Below are positions 54,202-60,718 of a DNA stretch of 60,718 nucleotides, piece after piece. The translations under genes were made by a program, and so were the position numbers. Below the pieces are notes generated by a model. The model saw only the letters and a list, made by a program, of their open reading frames with translations, searched no databases and was not told the DNA's origin. Location of the stretch: positions 1 to 60,718 of the forward strand of contig JAFIEE010000003.1 of the NCBI GenBank assembly GCA_020832705.1, in the 5' to 3' direction. Positions within the stretch are counted from its first letter, which is position 1; every line of letters starts with the position of its first letter. The stretch comes from Paracoccaceae bacterium (GTDB lineage Bacteria; Pseudomonadota; Alphaproteobacteria; Rhodobacterales; Rhodobacteraceae).

Positions 54202-55566
54202 ATGACCGACCCTTGCCACTCCAAGCCCGCGCGGCTGGATCGTCCGCCGGTGGTCTGGCTGCACGCACTGGCGCTGATTGTGCTGGGCGCGGCGGTGCTG
54301 GCGCTGCCGTTCGTGGTGCTCATGCGGGGCGCGCGGCCACCCTCGATCGATTTCACCTGGGATTTTTCGGTCGGGCTGGGCTTCGGCGCCATGGCGCTGG
54401 CGGTGATGCAGTTCGCGCTGACGGGGCGCCTGCGTTGGCTGACGCATCCGTTCGGGGCCGATATCGTCTATCTGTTTCACCGGTATCTGAGCTGGGCGGC
54501 TCTGGCGCTGATGCTGGCGCATTTCGGCATCTTCTACATCTGGCACCAGCCCGCACTCGGCGTGCTCAACCCGTTCGCGGCCCGGTGGGAACTGACCGCA
54601 GGCCGCGTGGCGCTGGGCTCGTTTCTCCTGCTGGTCCTGACCGCGCAGTTTCGCAAGCCCCTGCGGCTGCCTTATGAACACTGGCGCGCGCTGCATCTGT
54701 CGCTGGCCATCATCGGCACCCTGGCGGCGGTGGCGCATATCCTGGGTGTTGGGCGCTTCACCGCTGACCCCGAGAAGCGCGCGCTGTGGCTGGGGGTGAC
54801 GGCGGGGTGGCTGGTGCTGCTGGTCTGGACCCGCGCCGCCGTGCCGCTCTGGCAGGCGCGCAACCCCTGGCGCGTGGTCGCCAACCGCGATGAAGGCGGC
54901 GGCGTGCGCACGCTGGAACTGGCGCCCGAGGGTCAGGCGCTGAAACGCTGGAAACCGGGGCAGTTCGCCTGGCTGGCGGTGGACCGCGCCCCCTGGTCGC
55001 TGAAGGAACACCCGTTCACCATCTCCACCGCGCCCGAAAAGGGGCCGAACCTGGCGTTTTCCATCAAGCCGCTGGGCGATGACACCGCGCGGCTGGTGCA
55101 GACCCGCCCCGGCACCCGTGCTTATGTCCACGGTCCCTATGGCGCGTTTTCGGTGGATCGCGCACCGGGGGCAGGCGGGTTCGTGATGATCGCGGGCGGC
55201 GTGGGGATCACGCCGCTTCTGGCCAACCTGCATGCGTTGCAAGCGCGTTCGGATCCGCGCCCGGTGGTGTTGCTCTATGCCAACGCGCGCGCGGACGACA
55301 TCGCCTTTCACGCCGAACTGGACGCCATGCGCGATGATCTGGACCTGACACTGGTGCATGTGCTGGAAGAGCCGCCCGACGGCTGGGACGGCGCGACCGG
55401 GCGCATTGACCGCGCCTTGCTGGAGCGCTGCATGCCGTCTGAAAGCCGCAACTGGCCGCACATGCTCTGCGGTCCGGCCCCGATGACCGCCGCCGTGACC
55501 GAAGCATTGCGCGGCCTCGGCGTGCCCGCGCGGCACATCGACAGCGAAATATTCGAACTGGCGTGA
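54202..55566 (+). CDS. Ferric reductase-like transmembrane flavocytochrome
   Basis: A 454-residue protein. The N-terminal half has six membrane segments with paired His (YLFHRYLSWAALALMLAH and EHWRALHLSLAIIGTLAAVAH), fitting a diheme b ferric reductase-like domain. The C-terminal half is an FAD/NAD(P)H reductase: HPFTISTAP binds FAD, MIAGGVGITPLLANL binds NAD(P), and CGPAPMTAAV closes the fold. It transfers electrons from NAD(P)H across the membrane; the acceptor (iron, copper or a protein) is unknown. The start at 54202 was chosen as the first Met before the hydrophobic domain. Confidence 0.82.
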   Translation: MTDPCHSKPARLDRPPVVWLHALALIVLGAAVLALPFVVLMRGARPPSIDFTWDFSVGLGFGAMALAVMQFALTGRLRWLTHPFGADIVYLFHRYLSWAALALMLAHFGIFYIWHQPALGVLNPFAARWELTAGRVALGSFLLLVLTAQFRKPLRLPYEHWRALHLSLAIIGTLAAVAHILGVGRFTADPEKRALWLGVTAGWLVLLVWTRAAVPLWQARNPWRVVANRDEGGGVRTLELAPEGQALKRWKPGQFAWLAVDRAPWSLKEHPFTISTAPEKGPNLAFSIKPLGDDTARLVQTRPGTRAYVHGPYGAFSVDRAPGAGGFVMIAGGVGITPLLANLHALQARSDPRPVVLLYANARADDIAFHAELDAMRDDLDLTLVHVLEEPPDGWDGATGRIDRALLERCMPSESRNWPHMLCGPAPMTAAVTEALRGLGVPARHIDSEIFELA

Positions 55567-55572
55567 GATGAC

Positions 55573-55665
55573 ATGACCCGGCCGACGCTTGCCCTGATCC
55601 TGACCCTGGCCGCCACCGCGCTGGTTGTGGCGCTGGCCGCGTGGATGGCACTGGCGCTGAACTGA
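55573..55665 (+). CDS. Possible 30-residue single-helix membrane peptide
   Basis: A short open frame begins 6 bases after the flavocytochrome stop and encodes 30 residues: a basic start (MTRPTL) and one long hydrophobic helix ending ALN. Small peptides of this type accompany some membrane redox complexes. I see no strong ribosome binding site beyond GAGATG, and the length allows chance occurrence. Confidence 0.4.
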   Translation: MTRPTLALILTLAATALVVALAAWMALALN

Positions 55666-55729
55666 CCGCAAGGACGCCCGCGGACGCCCGCGCGGCCGAC
55701 CGCGACGTGCTGACGCCGGGCGGCGCAGG

Positions 55730-56422
55730 TCAGCGCGCGGTGATCGGGTCCAGCTTCAGGGCCACGCTTTGCAGATGGGTGAACATGGCCTGCTCCGCCG
55801 CATCCATGTCGCGCGTCTTGATGGCCTCGACAATGGCTTCGTGCTCGGCAAAGGAGTGATGGTCCGGGGGCGGGCGGTCCGGAACGCTGCGCAGGCGCCC
55901 CCAGACCACGGACCGGCGCACAGTATTGACCGTATCGAAGATCGCCAGCATCAGGCTGTTGGCCCCGGCCCGTGCGATGGCGCGGTGCAGGGCGGTGTCC
56001 AGCGCCTCGTACTGGCGCCATGTGCTTGCGGCGCGGGCCTGGTGCATCAGGGTCTCGATATCGGCCATGTCCTGACGGGTGGCATTGCGGGCGGCCTCGC
56101 GCGTCAGGATTGGTTCGATCAACAGCCGCGCGCGCATCACCTCGGCGGGATTGGTTTCGCTTTCGATCTGCGTCAGGCTGAGCATGTTGTCCAGCGGGCG
56201 CGCGCCGATGAAGGTGCCCTTGCCCACGTGGCGCCAGATCACGCCCTCCTTCTCCAGCACCGCCAGCGCCTTGCGCAGATCGCCGCGAGTCACGCCAAGC
56301 TCTTCACAAAGAACGCGTTCTGCCGGGAGCTTCGTTTCTTCGGCAAAATCCTTCTGCGACAGCCACGCGCGCAACTGCACCAGTGTGGCGTCGGTCCTGC
56401 GCGGGGGGGAGTTGTCGGTCAT
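55730..56422 (-). CDS. GntR/FadR-family regulator of the tct genes
   Basis: A 230-residue FCD-type GntR regulator. The winged helix is at about 20-75 (LPAERVLCEELGVTRGDLRKAL, EGVIWRHVGKGTFIG), followed by an all-helical ligand domain with DTALHRAIARAGAN and SFAEHEAIVEAI, where His residues can bind a metal and carboxylate. It is divergent from tctBAC-FAH and an ACCAAT inverted repeat lies between. It probably represses the transporter until a carboxylic acid binds. Confidence 0.83.
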   Translation of the reverse strand: MTDNSPPRRTDATLVQLRAWLSQKDFAEETKLPAERVLCEELGVTRGDLRKALAVLEKEGVIWRHVGKGTFIGARPLDNMLSLTQIESETNPAEVMRARLLIEPILTREAARNATRQDMADIETLMHQARAASTWRQYEALDTALHRAIARAGANSLMLAIFDTVNTVRRSVVWGRLRSVPDRPPPDHHSFAEHEAIVEAIKTRDMDAAEQAMFTHLQSVALKLDPITAR

Positions 56423-56504
56423 CGCGGCAATATCGTGTCAGGCGGGGTTTTGAAATTCTGCCGGACTTCTAGCCGTTCGATGCCCTCCTGTCAATCATGG
56501 CTTG

Positions 56505-56522
56505 ACCAATATACAGATTGGT
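56505..56522. promoter_or_regulatory. Perfect inverted repeat, candidate GntR operator
   Basis: ACCAAT-N6-ATTGGT is a perfect palindrome with outer bases still pairing partly. It is 83 bases before the GntR ATG and 97 before the tctB ATG, in the AT-rich part of the gap. FCD-type GntR proteins bind short inverted repeats in divergent promoters. Confidence 0.6.
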
Positions 56523-56618
56523 TATATTTGGTTTCGAAATTGGAGGGGCGTCGATTCTGCTGGAAGCGGCGCAAGGGCAGCCAGCCCTGTCGGCTGCGGT
56601 CTGGGAGGACCAGTGAGC

Positions 56619-57104
56619 ATGAATCGAGACGATCCGCAGACGGATCTGCTGGCGGCGGCCATGTTCATGGTCATCGGCGCCGGGGCAATCTGGATTGCGC
56701 TCGACTACCCCGTGGGCACCCTGCGGCGCCTTGGACCGGGGGCCTTGCCCATGGGGCTGGGGGTGTTGCTTCTGGCCAGCGGTCTGGGCCTGGCAATGCA
56801 GGCGCTCCTACGCGCCCGGCTGGACCCGCAATGGCAAGGCAAGCCCCTGATCAACCTTCCGAAACTTCCATCGATCCACGTCATCCGCTCGACCGTCTGC
56901 GTGGTGGCGGGGCTGGGGCTGTTCGGTCTGCTGGTGCGCCCGGCCGGGTTGTTCCTGGCGACCGCAACGCTGGTTCTGGTCTCCAGCCGGGCCGAGGCGG
57001 GCACGCCGATCCTCGGCTCGCTGGCGCTGGCCGTCGTGATCCCCGCAGCCTGCGTGGGTATCTTCGTCTATGGGATCGGATTGCCGTTCCGGGTGTGGCC
57101 GTAA
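56619..57104 (+). CDS. tctB: Tripartite tricarboxylate transporter small membrane subunit
   Basis: A 161-residue protein with four hydrophobic segments and the TctB layout. The ATG at 56619 has GGGAGGA about 10 bases upstream; an in-phase GTG at 56613 is closer to that site and cannot be excluded. It forms the membrane part of the TTT transporter with TctA. Its stop overlaps the tctA start by one base (TAATG). Confidence 0.82.
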   Translation: MNRDDPQTDLLAAAMFMVIGAGAIWIALDYPVGTLRRLGPGALPMGLGVLLLASGLGLAMQALLRARLDPQWQGKPLINLPKLPSIHVIRSTVCVVAGLGLFGLLVRPAGLFLATATLVLVSSRAEAGTPILGSLALAVVIPAACVGIFVYGIGLPFRVWP

Positions 57105-58621
57105 TGGAACTCTTTGCCAATCTTGCAACCGGTTTCGATGTGGCGCTGTCGCCGTCGGCGATGCTCTACTGCCTGATCGGGGTCACGCTGGGCACTTTCA
57201 TCGGGGTGCTTCCCGGGATCGGACCGCTGGCGGCGATCGGGGTGCTGCTGCCGATCACCTTTCACGCGCCCCAGACCGAAGCCATCATCATGCTGGCCGG
57301 TATCTATTACGGCACCATGTATGGCGGCTCCACGGTGGCGATCCTGCTGAACCTGCCGGGGACGGCGGCCTCGGCGGTGGTGGCGATTGACGGGCACCAG
57401 ATGGCCAAACAGGGCCGCGCGGGGCCAGCGCTGGTGATGACCACGCTGTCCTCGTTCTTTGGCGGCTGCGTGGCCATCATCGTGGTCGCAGGCTTCGCCC
57501 CGCCGCTGGCGCAATTCGCGCTGCGCTTCCAGTCGCCCGAGTATTTCTCGCTCATGATCATGGGCTTGCTGGCCGCGGCGGTGCTGGTGCAGGGGCCATT
57601 CCTGAAGGGAATCGCCATGGTGCTCCTGGGGCTGCTGATCGGCACCGTGGGGCAGGAGACAATCTCGGGCCTGCCGCGCTTCACCTTCGACACGCTCTAC
57701 CTTTATGACGGACTGAGCTTCGTGGTGGTGGTGATCGGGCTGTTCGGTCTGGCCGAGGTGCTGCGCAACCTGGCGCTTGGCGCCGACCGCGAAAAGGTGG
57801 ACACCCGCGTCGGCTGGCGCGAACTGATCCCCACGAAGCGCGACATGAAGGACAGCTTCATGCCCACCGCGCGCGGCACCGGGATCGGCGCCTTCCTGGG
57901 CATCCTGCCCGGCGCGGGTCCCGCCATTGCCTCCTTCGTGGCCTATGCGCTGGAAAAGCGGGTGTCGAAGAACCGCCGTAATTTCGGGCGCGGCGCCATC
58001 GAAGGGATCGCCGCGCCCGAAGGGGCCAACAATGCCGCCGCGCAGACCTCGTTCATTCCCACCCTGTCGCTGGGCATTCCGGGTGATGCGATCATGGCGA
58101 TCATGCTGGGCGCGCTGATGATCCACGGTCTGACGCCGGGGCCGCAGATCATCCAGAACAACCCGGAATTCTTCTGGGGCCTGATTGCCAGTTTCTGGAT
58201 CGGCAACCTGTTCCTGCTGCTGCTGAACCTGCCTTTCGTGGGGCTGTGGATCAAGATCCTGTCGATCCCCTATTCCATCCTGTTCCCGGCCATTCTCAGC
58301 TTCATCGCCATCGGCATCTACAGCCTGTACCGCGAGCCGATGGATATCTTCATGGTCACCGGGATCGGCCTGGTTGGATATCTGTTCATCAAGCTGCGCT
58401 GCGAGGCCGCGCCGTTGCTGCTGGGCCTGATCCTCAGCCCGCTGCTGGAGGAAAACCTGCGCCGCTCCATGCTGGTGTCGCGCGGGGATCCGATGATCTT
58501 CGTCGAGCGCCCAATCAGCCTGATCTTCCTGATCCTGACCGTTACGGGCGTGGGGCTGGTGCTGCTGGGCAGCTGGCGCGCCAGCCGCACGCCGCAGACC
58601 GAAGAAGGATCAGCGAAGTGA
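57104..58621 (+). CDS. tctA: Tripartite tricarboxylate transporter large membrane subunit
   Basis: A 505-residue protein with about 11-12 membrane segments. TctA signatures are GVLPGIGPLAAIGVLLPITF near the N-terminus, YGTMYGGSTVAILLNLPGTAASAV, GILPGAGPAIASFVAY and SLGIPGDAIMAIMLGALMIHGLTPGP. These duplicated motifs form the transport pathway for carboxylates. The ATG overlaps tctB. The frame extends much further upstream in another gene's DNA. Confidence 0.9.
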   Translation: MELFANLATGFDVALSPSAMLYCLIGVTLGTFIGVLPGIGPLAAIGVLLPITFHAPQTEAIIMLAGIYYGTMYGGSTVAILLNLPGTAASAVVAIDGHQMAKQGRAGPALVMTTLSSFFGGCVAIIVVAGFAPPLAQFALRFQSPEYFSLMIMGLLAAAVLVQGPFLKGIAMVLLGLLIGTVGQETISGLPRFTFDTLYLYDGLSFVVVVIGLFGLAEVLRNLALGADREKVDTRVGWRELIPTKRDMKDSFMPTARGTGIGAFLGILPGAGPAIASFVAYALEKRVSKNRRNFGRGAIEGIAAPEGANNAAAQTSFIPTLSLGIPGDAIMAIMLGALMIHGLTPGPQIIQNNPEFFWGLIASFWIGNLFLLLLNLPFVGLWIKILSIPYSILFPAILSFIAIGIYSLYREPMDIFMVTGIGLVGYLFIKLRCEAAPLLLGLILSPLLEENLRRSMLVSRGDPMIFVERPISLIFLILTVTGVGLVLLGSWRASRTPQTEEGSAK

Positions 58622-58698
58622 ATGCCGCGGAGACGCACCGGGGGGTGTCGGCGCCGCGGAGCCACCCAATCACCCCCCAAGACCCAAGGGAGAGAGAA

Positions 58699-59655
58699 AT
58701 GACCATCAGAATCCTGTCCGGCGCCGCCCTTGCGGCTGCCATGCTGGCTGCGGCCCCCGCCGCCGCCGATTTCCCCGACCACGAGATCACCATGGTCGTG
58801 CCCTTCGGCGCCGGTGGCTCCACCGATATCGTCGGCCGGATCGCCGCGCAGGCCCTGTCCGAGCGTCTGGACGTGCCGGTGGTGGTTGAAAACCGCGGCG
58901 GCGCGGGCGGCACCGTGGGCACCCAGGCCGCAGCCGGGATGGCAGCAGACGGCTACTCCATCACCGTGGCCACCACATCAACCCATGTCGTTGGGCCGTT
59001 GACCAACGCTTCCGTCCGCTATGACCCGGTGGAAGATTTCGCCCATATCGGCATGATCGCCGAAACCCCCTATGTGCTGGTCGTCAACCCGGAACTGGGT
59101 GTTTCGGACGTGTCCGAACTGATTGCCATGCTGGAAGAGGCCCCGGGCGATCTGAACTTCGGTTCGGCGGGCCAGGGCTCCACCACCCATCTGGCCGGGC
59201 TGATGTTCCTGTCCGCCACCGGCACCGAGATGGAGCACATCCCTTATGGCAGCAATGCCGAAGCCACCACCGCGCTGATGGGCAACGAGGTGCAGGTGCT
59301 GTTCGGCTCGATGCCCGCCGTTCTGGCGCAGATCCAGGCCGGGTCGATCGAGGCGCTGGCCGTGGGTACCACCGCACGTTCGCCGGAACTGCCCGATGTG
59401 CCGACCATGCAGGAAGCCGGTGTCGCGGGCTACCGCGCCTCGCTCTGGCTGGGGCTGGCAGCCCCGGCGGGCACGCCCGATGACGTGATCGCCTCGCTCG
59501 CCGATGCGCTGGCCGACAGCGTTGCCGATGCCGATGTGGCCGCCCAACTGGCCAGCAACGGTGCCGACGCCATGGCCATGACGCCCGAGGAGTTCCGCAC
59601 CCTGATCGCCGAGGAACTGGTCACCTATGGCGAAATCGTCGCCGGTATGGACTGA
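58699..59655 (+). CDS. tctC: Tripartite tricarboxylate transporter substrate-binding protein
   Basis: A 318-residue TctC/Bug-family periplasmic protein. The signal peptide covers about 1-23 (cleavage after AAA). Family signatures are VPFGAGGSTDIVGRIAAQ, VVENRGGAGGTVGTQAAA, the conserved YDPVEDFAHIGMIA and LNFGSAGQGSTTHLAG. It binds a carboxylate and passes it to TctAB. The ATG at 58699 follows GGGAGAGAG. Such proteins often occur with cytosolic catabolic genes, here the FAH hydrolase. Confidence 0.9.
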   Translation: MTIRILSGAALAAAMLAAAPAAADFPDHEITMVVPFGAGGSTDIVGRIAAQALSERLDVPVVVENRGGAGGTVGTQAAAGMAADGYSITVATTSTHVVGPLTNASVRYDPVEDFAHIGMIAETPYVLVVNPELGVSDVSELIAMLEEAPGDLNFGSAGQGSTTHLAGLMFLSATGTEMEHIPYGSNAEATTALMGNEVQVLFGSMPAVLAQIQAGSIEALAVGTTARSPELPDVPTMQEAGVAGYRASLWLGLAAPAGTPDDVIASLADALADSVADADVAAQLASNGADAMAMTPEEFRTLIAEELVTYGEIVAGMD

Positions 59656-59663
59656 TCCATTCC

Positions 59664-59688
59664 GCCGGGGGGCCTTGGGCCCTCCGGC
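59664..59688 (+). terminator. Strong hairpin after tctC
   Basis: An 11-bp stem (one G-T wobble) with a 3-base loop begins 9 bases after the tctC stop. It is followed by C-runs rather than T-runs. It likely stabilises the tctBAC message and reduces read-through to the FAH gene. Confidence 0.6.
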
Positions 59689-59689
59689 G

Positions 59690-59726
59690 CCCCCCCCGCG
59701 CCCCCCCCCCCGCGCCCCCCACCCCC
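59690..59726. repeat. Poly-C tract (G-runs on the other strand)
   Basis: C-runs of 8, 11, 6 and 5 are separated by GCG, GCG and A. The minus strand therefore has four G-runs, enough for a G-quadruplex. The tract lies between the tctC hairpin and the FAH start. Confidence 0.7.
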
Positions 59727-59746
59727 GAAGAAGGCAGCACTGATCC

Positions 59747-60451
59747 ATGGGCCAAGAGACGGCCAACCCCGCGGATGTCATAGCGCCCCCCCCGCCGGCA
59801 AGCCGGGCCATCCGGGGCAGCGACAAGCGGTTTCCGGTCCATCGGGTCTACTGCATCGGCCGCAACTATGCCGCCCATGCCGTGGAAATGGGCCATGACC
59901 CCGACAAGGAGCCGCCCTTCTTCTTCCAGAAGAACCCCGACAACCTGACCGATGCCGATGTCTTCCCCTACCCCGACCGCAGCAGCGACGTGCATTTCGA
60001 GATCGAGATGGTGGTGGCGCTTTCGGGGGGCGGCCGCGACATCCCGGTGGAAAAGGCTGAAGAGCTGATCTGGGGCTATGGCGTGGGTCTGGACATGACC
60101 CGGCGCGACCTGCAGGGCCAGGCCAAGAAGATGGGCCGCCCCTGGGAAGTGGGCAAGGCATTCGAGGATTCTGCGCCGTGCAACGCGCTGGTCCCGGCCT
60201 CGGAAATCGGCCACCCCACCGAAGGCGCGGTGTGGCTGAAGGTCAATGGCGAGCTGCGCCAGCAGGGCGACCTGAACCAGATGATCTGGAAAACGCCCGA
60301 GATGATCGCCATCCTGTCGCAGTATTTCGAACTCAAGCCCGGCGACATCATCATGACCGGCACGCCTGCGGGCGTGGGCCCCATCCAGCGCGGCGACGTG
60401 ATGGAAGGCCATGTCGAAGGCGTGGGCGACCTGAAGGTGACGGTGGGCTGA
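59747..60451 (+). CDS. Fumarylacetoacetate hydrolase-family protein, fumarylpyruvate hydrolase-like
   Basis: A 234-residue FAH-fold enzyme. The YCIGRNYAAHAVEMGHDPD and PPFFFQKNPDNL segments and the metal-binding HFEIEMVVAL (Glu pair with the following WGYGVGLDMTRRD Asp) resemble fumarylpyruvate hydrolases of the gentisate pathway. GDIIMTGTPAGVGP closes the family signature. It cleaves C-C bonds of beta-keto acids with Mg2+. No gentisate dioxygenase or maleylpyruvate isomerase is present in the window. It probably shares transcription with tctBAC, but a hairpin and C-tract intervene. Confidence 0.83.
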   Translation: MGQETANPADVIAPPPPASRAIRGSDKRFPVHRVYCIGRNYAAHAVEMGHDPDKEPPFFFQKNPDNLTDADVFPYPDRSSDVHFEIEMVVALSGGGRDIPVEKAEELIWGYGVGLDMTRRDLQGQAKKMGRPWEVGKAFEDSAPCNALVPASEIGHPTEGAVWLKVNGELRQQGDLNQMIWKTPEMIAILSQYFELKPGDIIMTGTPAGVGPIQRGDVMEGHVEGVGDLKVTVG

Positions 60452-60452
60452 T

Positions 60453-60472
60453 CCCGCCCGGCAGGGGGCGGG
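60453..60472 (+). terminator. Hairpin after the FAH gene
   Basis: CCCGCCC and GGGCGGG form a 7-bp stem around a 6-base loop, starting 2 bases after the stop codon. There is no T-run. It is a likely 3' end of the tct-FAH transcript. Confidence 0.45.
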
Positions 60473-60718
60473 CGCGTGAGCCGGTTGGCCCTGACGCCCG
60501 CAGGGCGGAAACCGAAGGCCGCGAAGGCGCCATGCGTGCTGCTTGTGCTGTTCCGGCGGCCACGGGCAGCCCGAACAGCACGCCCCCCGGCGATCGCAGC
60601 CGCAATCCCGCCCGGTCCCGCGGGGCTGCCGCTCACCGCCTGCAAGGCCAGCGGCTTGCGGGTGAACGTCTGGCCTGATTTCTTCGCATGAACCGCGGGA
60701 ATGACGCACGCGCTACGG
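60473..60718. other. Right edge, no gene supported
   Basis: The last 246 bases hold only short or low-complexity open frames. ATGs at 60688 and 60697 could start a gene continuing beyond the window, but too little is visible to say. Confidence 0.4.

Noticed and set aside
57540-57552. A third GAGTATTT element
   Set aside because: It lies inside tctA and encodes conserved residues; the flanking bases do not match the 28-base element.
60688-60718. Start of a new gene at the right edge
   Set aside because: Two ATGs are open to the edge, but ten codons are too few to support a call.

Overview
The window reads as chromosomal DNA of a Rhodobacterales-type alphaproteobacterium. It is uniformly GC-rich, and several gene types are familiar from that group: a fused FAD oxidoreductase-SelD, a narK1K2GHJI cluster with a NarR-type regulator, a cytochrome oxidase subunit I fused to subunit III, and GAGTATTT-type intergenic repeats. 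All calls come from reading translations and DNA by eye; no database search was run. Coding density is high, many starts overlap upstream stops by 1-4 bases, and I see no insertion sequence, prophage or CRISPR.

Layout. (1) 1-8145, mixed housekeeping and accessory genes: a secreted CAP-domain protein behind a 15-bp tandem repeat, a sulfotransferase, a MarR regulator, the SelD fusion, a GNAT/VOC pair and a CocE-type hydrolase. (2) 8186-16034, a peptide module: an XRE-type regulator, a Dpp-type ABC importer (substrate-binding protein, two permeases, two ATPases) and a C69-type dipeptidase with Ser where the family has its nucleophilic Cys. Paired 10-bp direct repeats precede both the regulator and the transporter. 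(3) tRNA-Val(CAC) at 16164-16238. (4) 16349-29634, a galactoside catabolic regulon. A sugar ABC importer, a GH4 alpha-galactosidase and a GH42 beta-galactosidase surround a full De Ley-Doudoroff set (SDR galactose dehydrogenase, lactonase, galactonate dehydratase, KDGal kinase, KDPGal aldolase). An IclR regulator and the transporter ATPase are divergent.

(5) 29756-45122, the nitrate respiration island. On the minus strand it runs usp, narK1, narK2, narG, narH, narJ, narI, a PpiC-type foldase, a hemerythrin-domain protein and moeA, followed by a separately promoted DUF2478-mogA pair behind a perfect FNR box. A divergent Crp/FNR-family regulator without the FNR cysteines (NarR-like) and two more FNR-like boxes lie at the upstream end. 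MoeA and MogA supply the molybdenum cofactor for NarG, PpiC and NarJ look like assembly helpers, and NarK1/NarK2 move nitrate and nitrite. (6) 45159-48606: a NusG/RfaH-like factor, 5-formyl-THF cyclo-ligase, prolyl-tRNA synthetase and a DUF3833 lipoprotein. (7) 48689-55665, a terminal oxidase region: coxB, ctaD with a fused subunit III-like part, a small membrane protein, CtaG- and CopD-type membrane proteins, DUF2231, a ferric-reductase-like flavocytochrome and a 30-residue membrane peptide. (8) 55730-60451: a GntR regulator divergent from tctBAC (tripartite tricarboxylate transporter) and a fumarylpyruvate hydrolase-like FAH protein.

The points most worth a second look are the Ser-for-Cys replacement in the dipeptidase, the Asn in place of the catalytic Lys in the SDR, the paired repeats at the peptide module, the repeat element fused to two stop codons in the galactoside operon, and the FNR-type box layout of the nitrate island. 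I found no wholly novel multi-gene system; the peptide module with its unfamiliar regulator comes closest.
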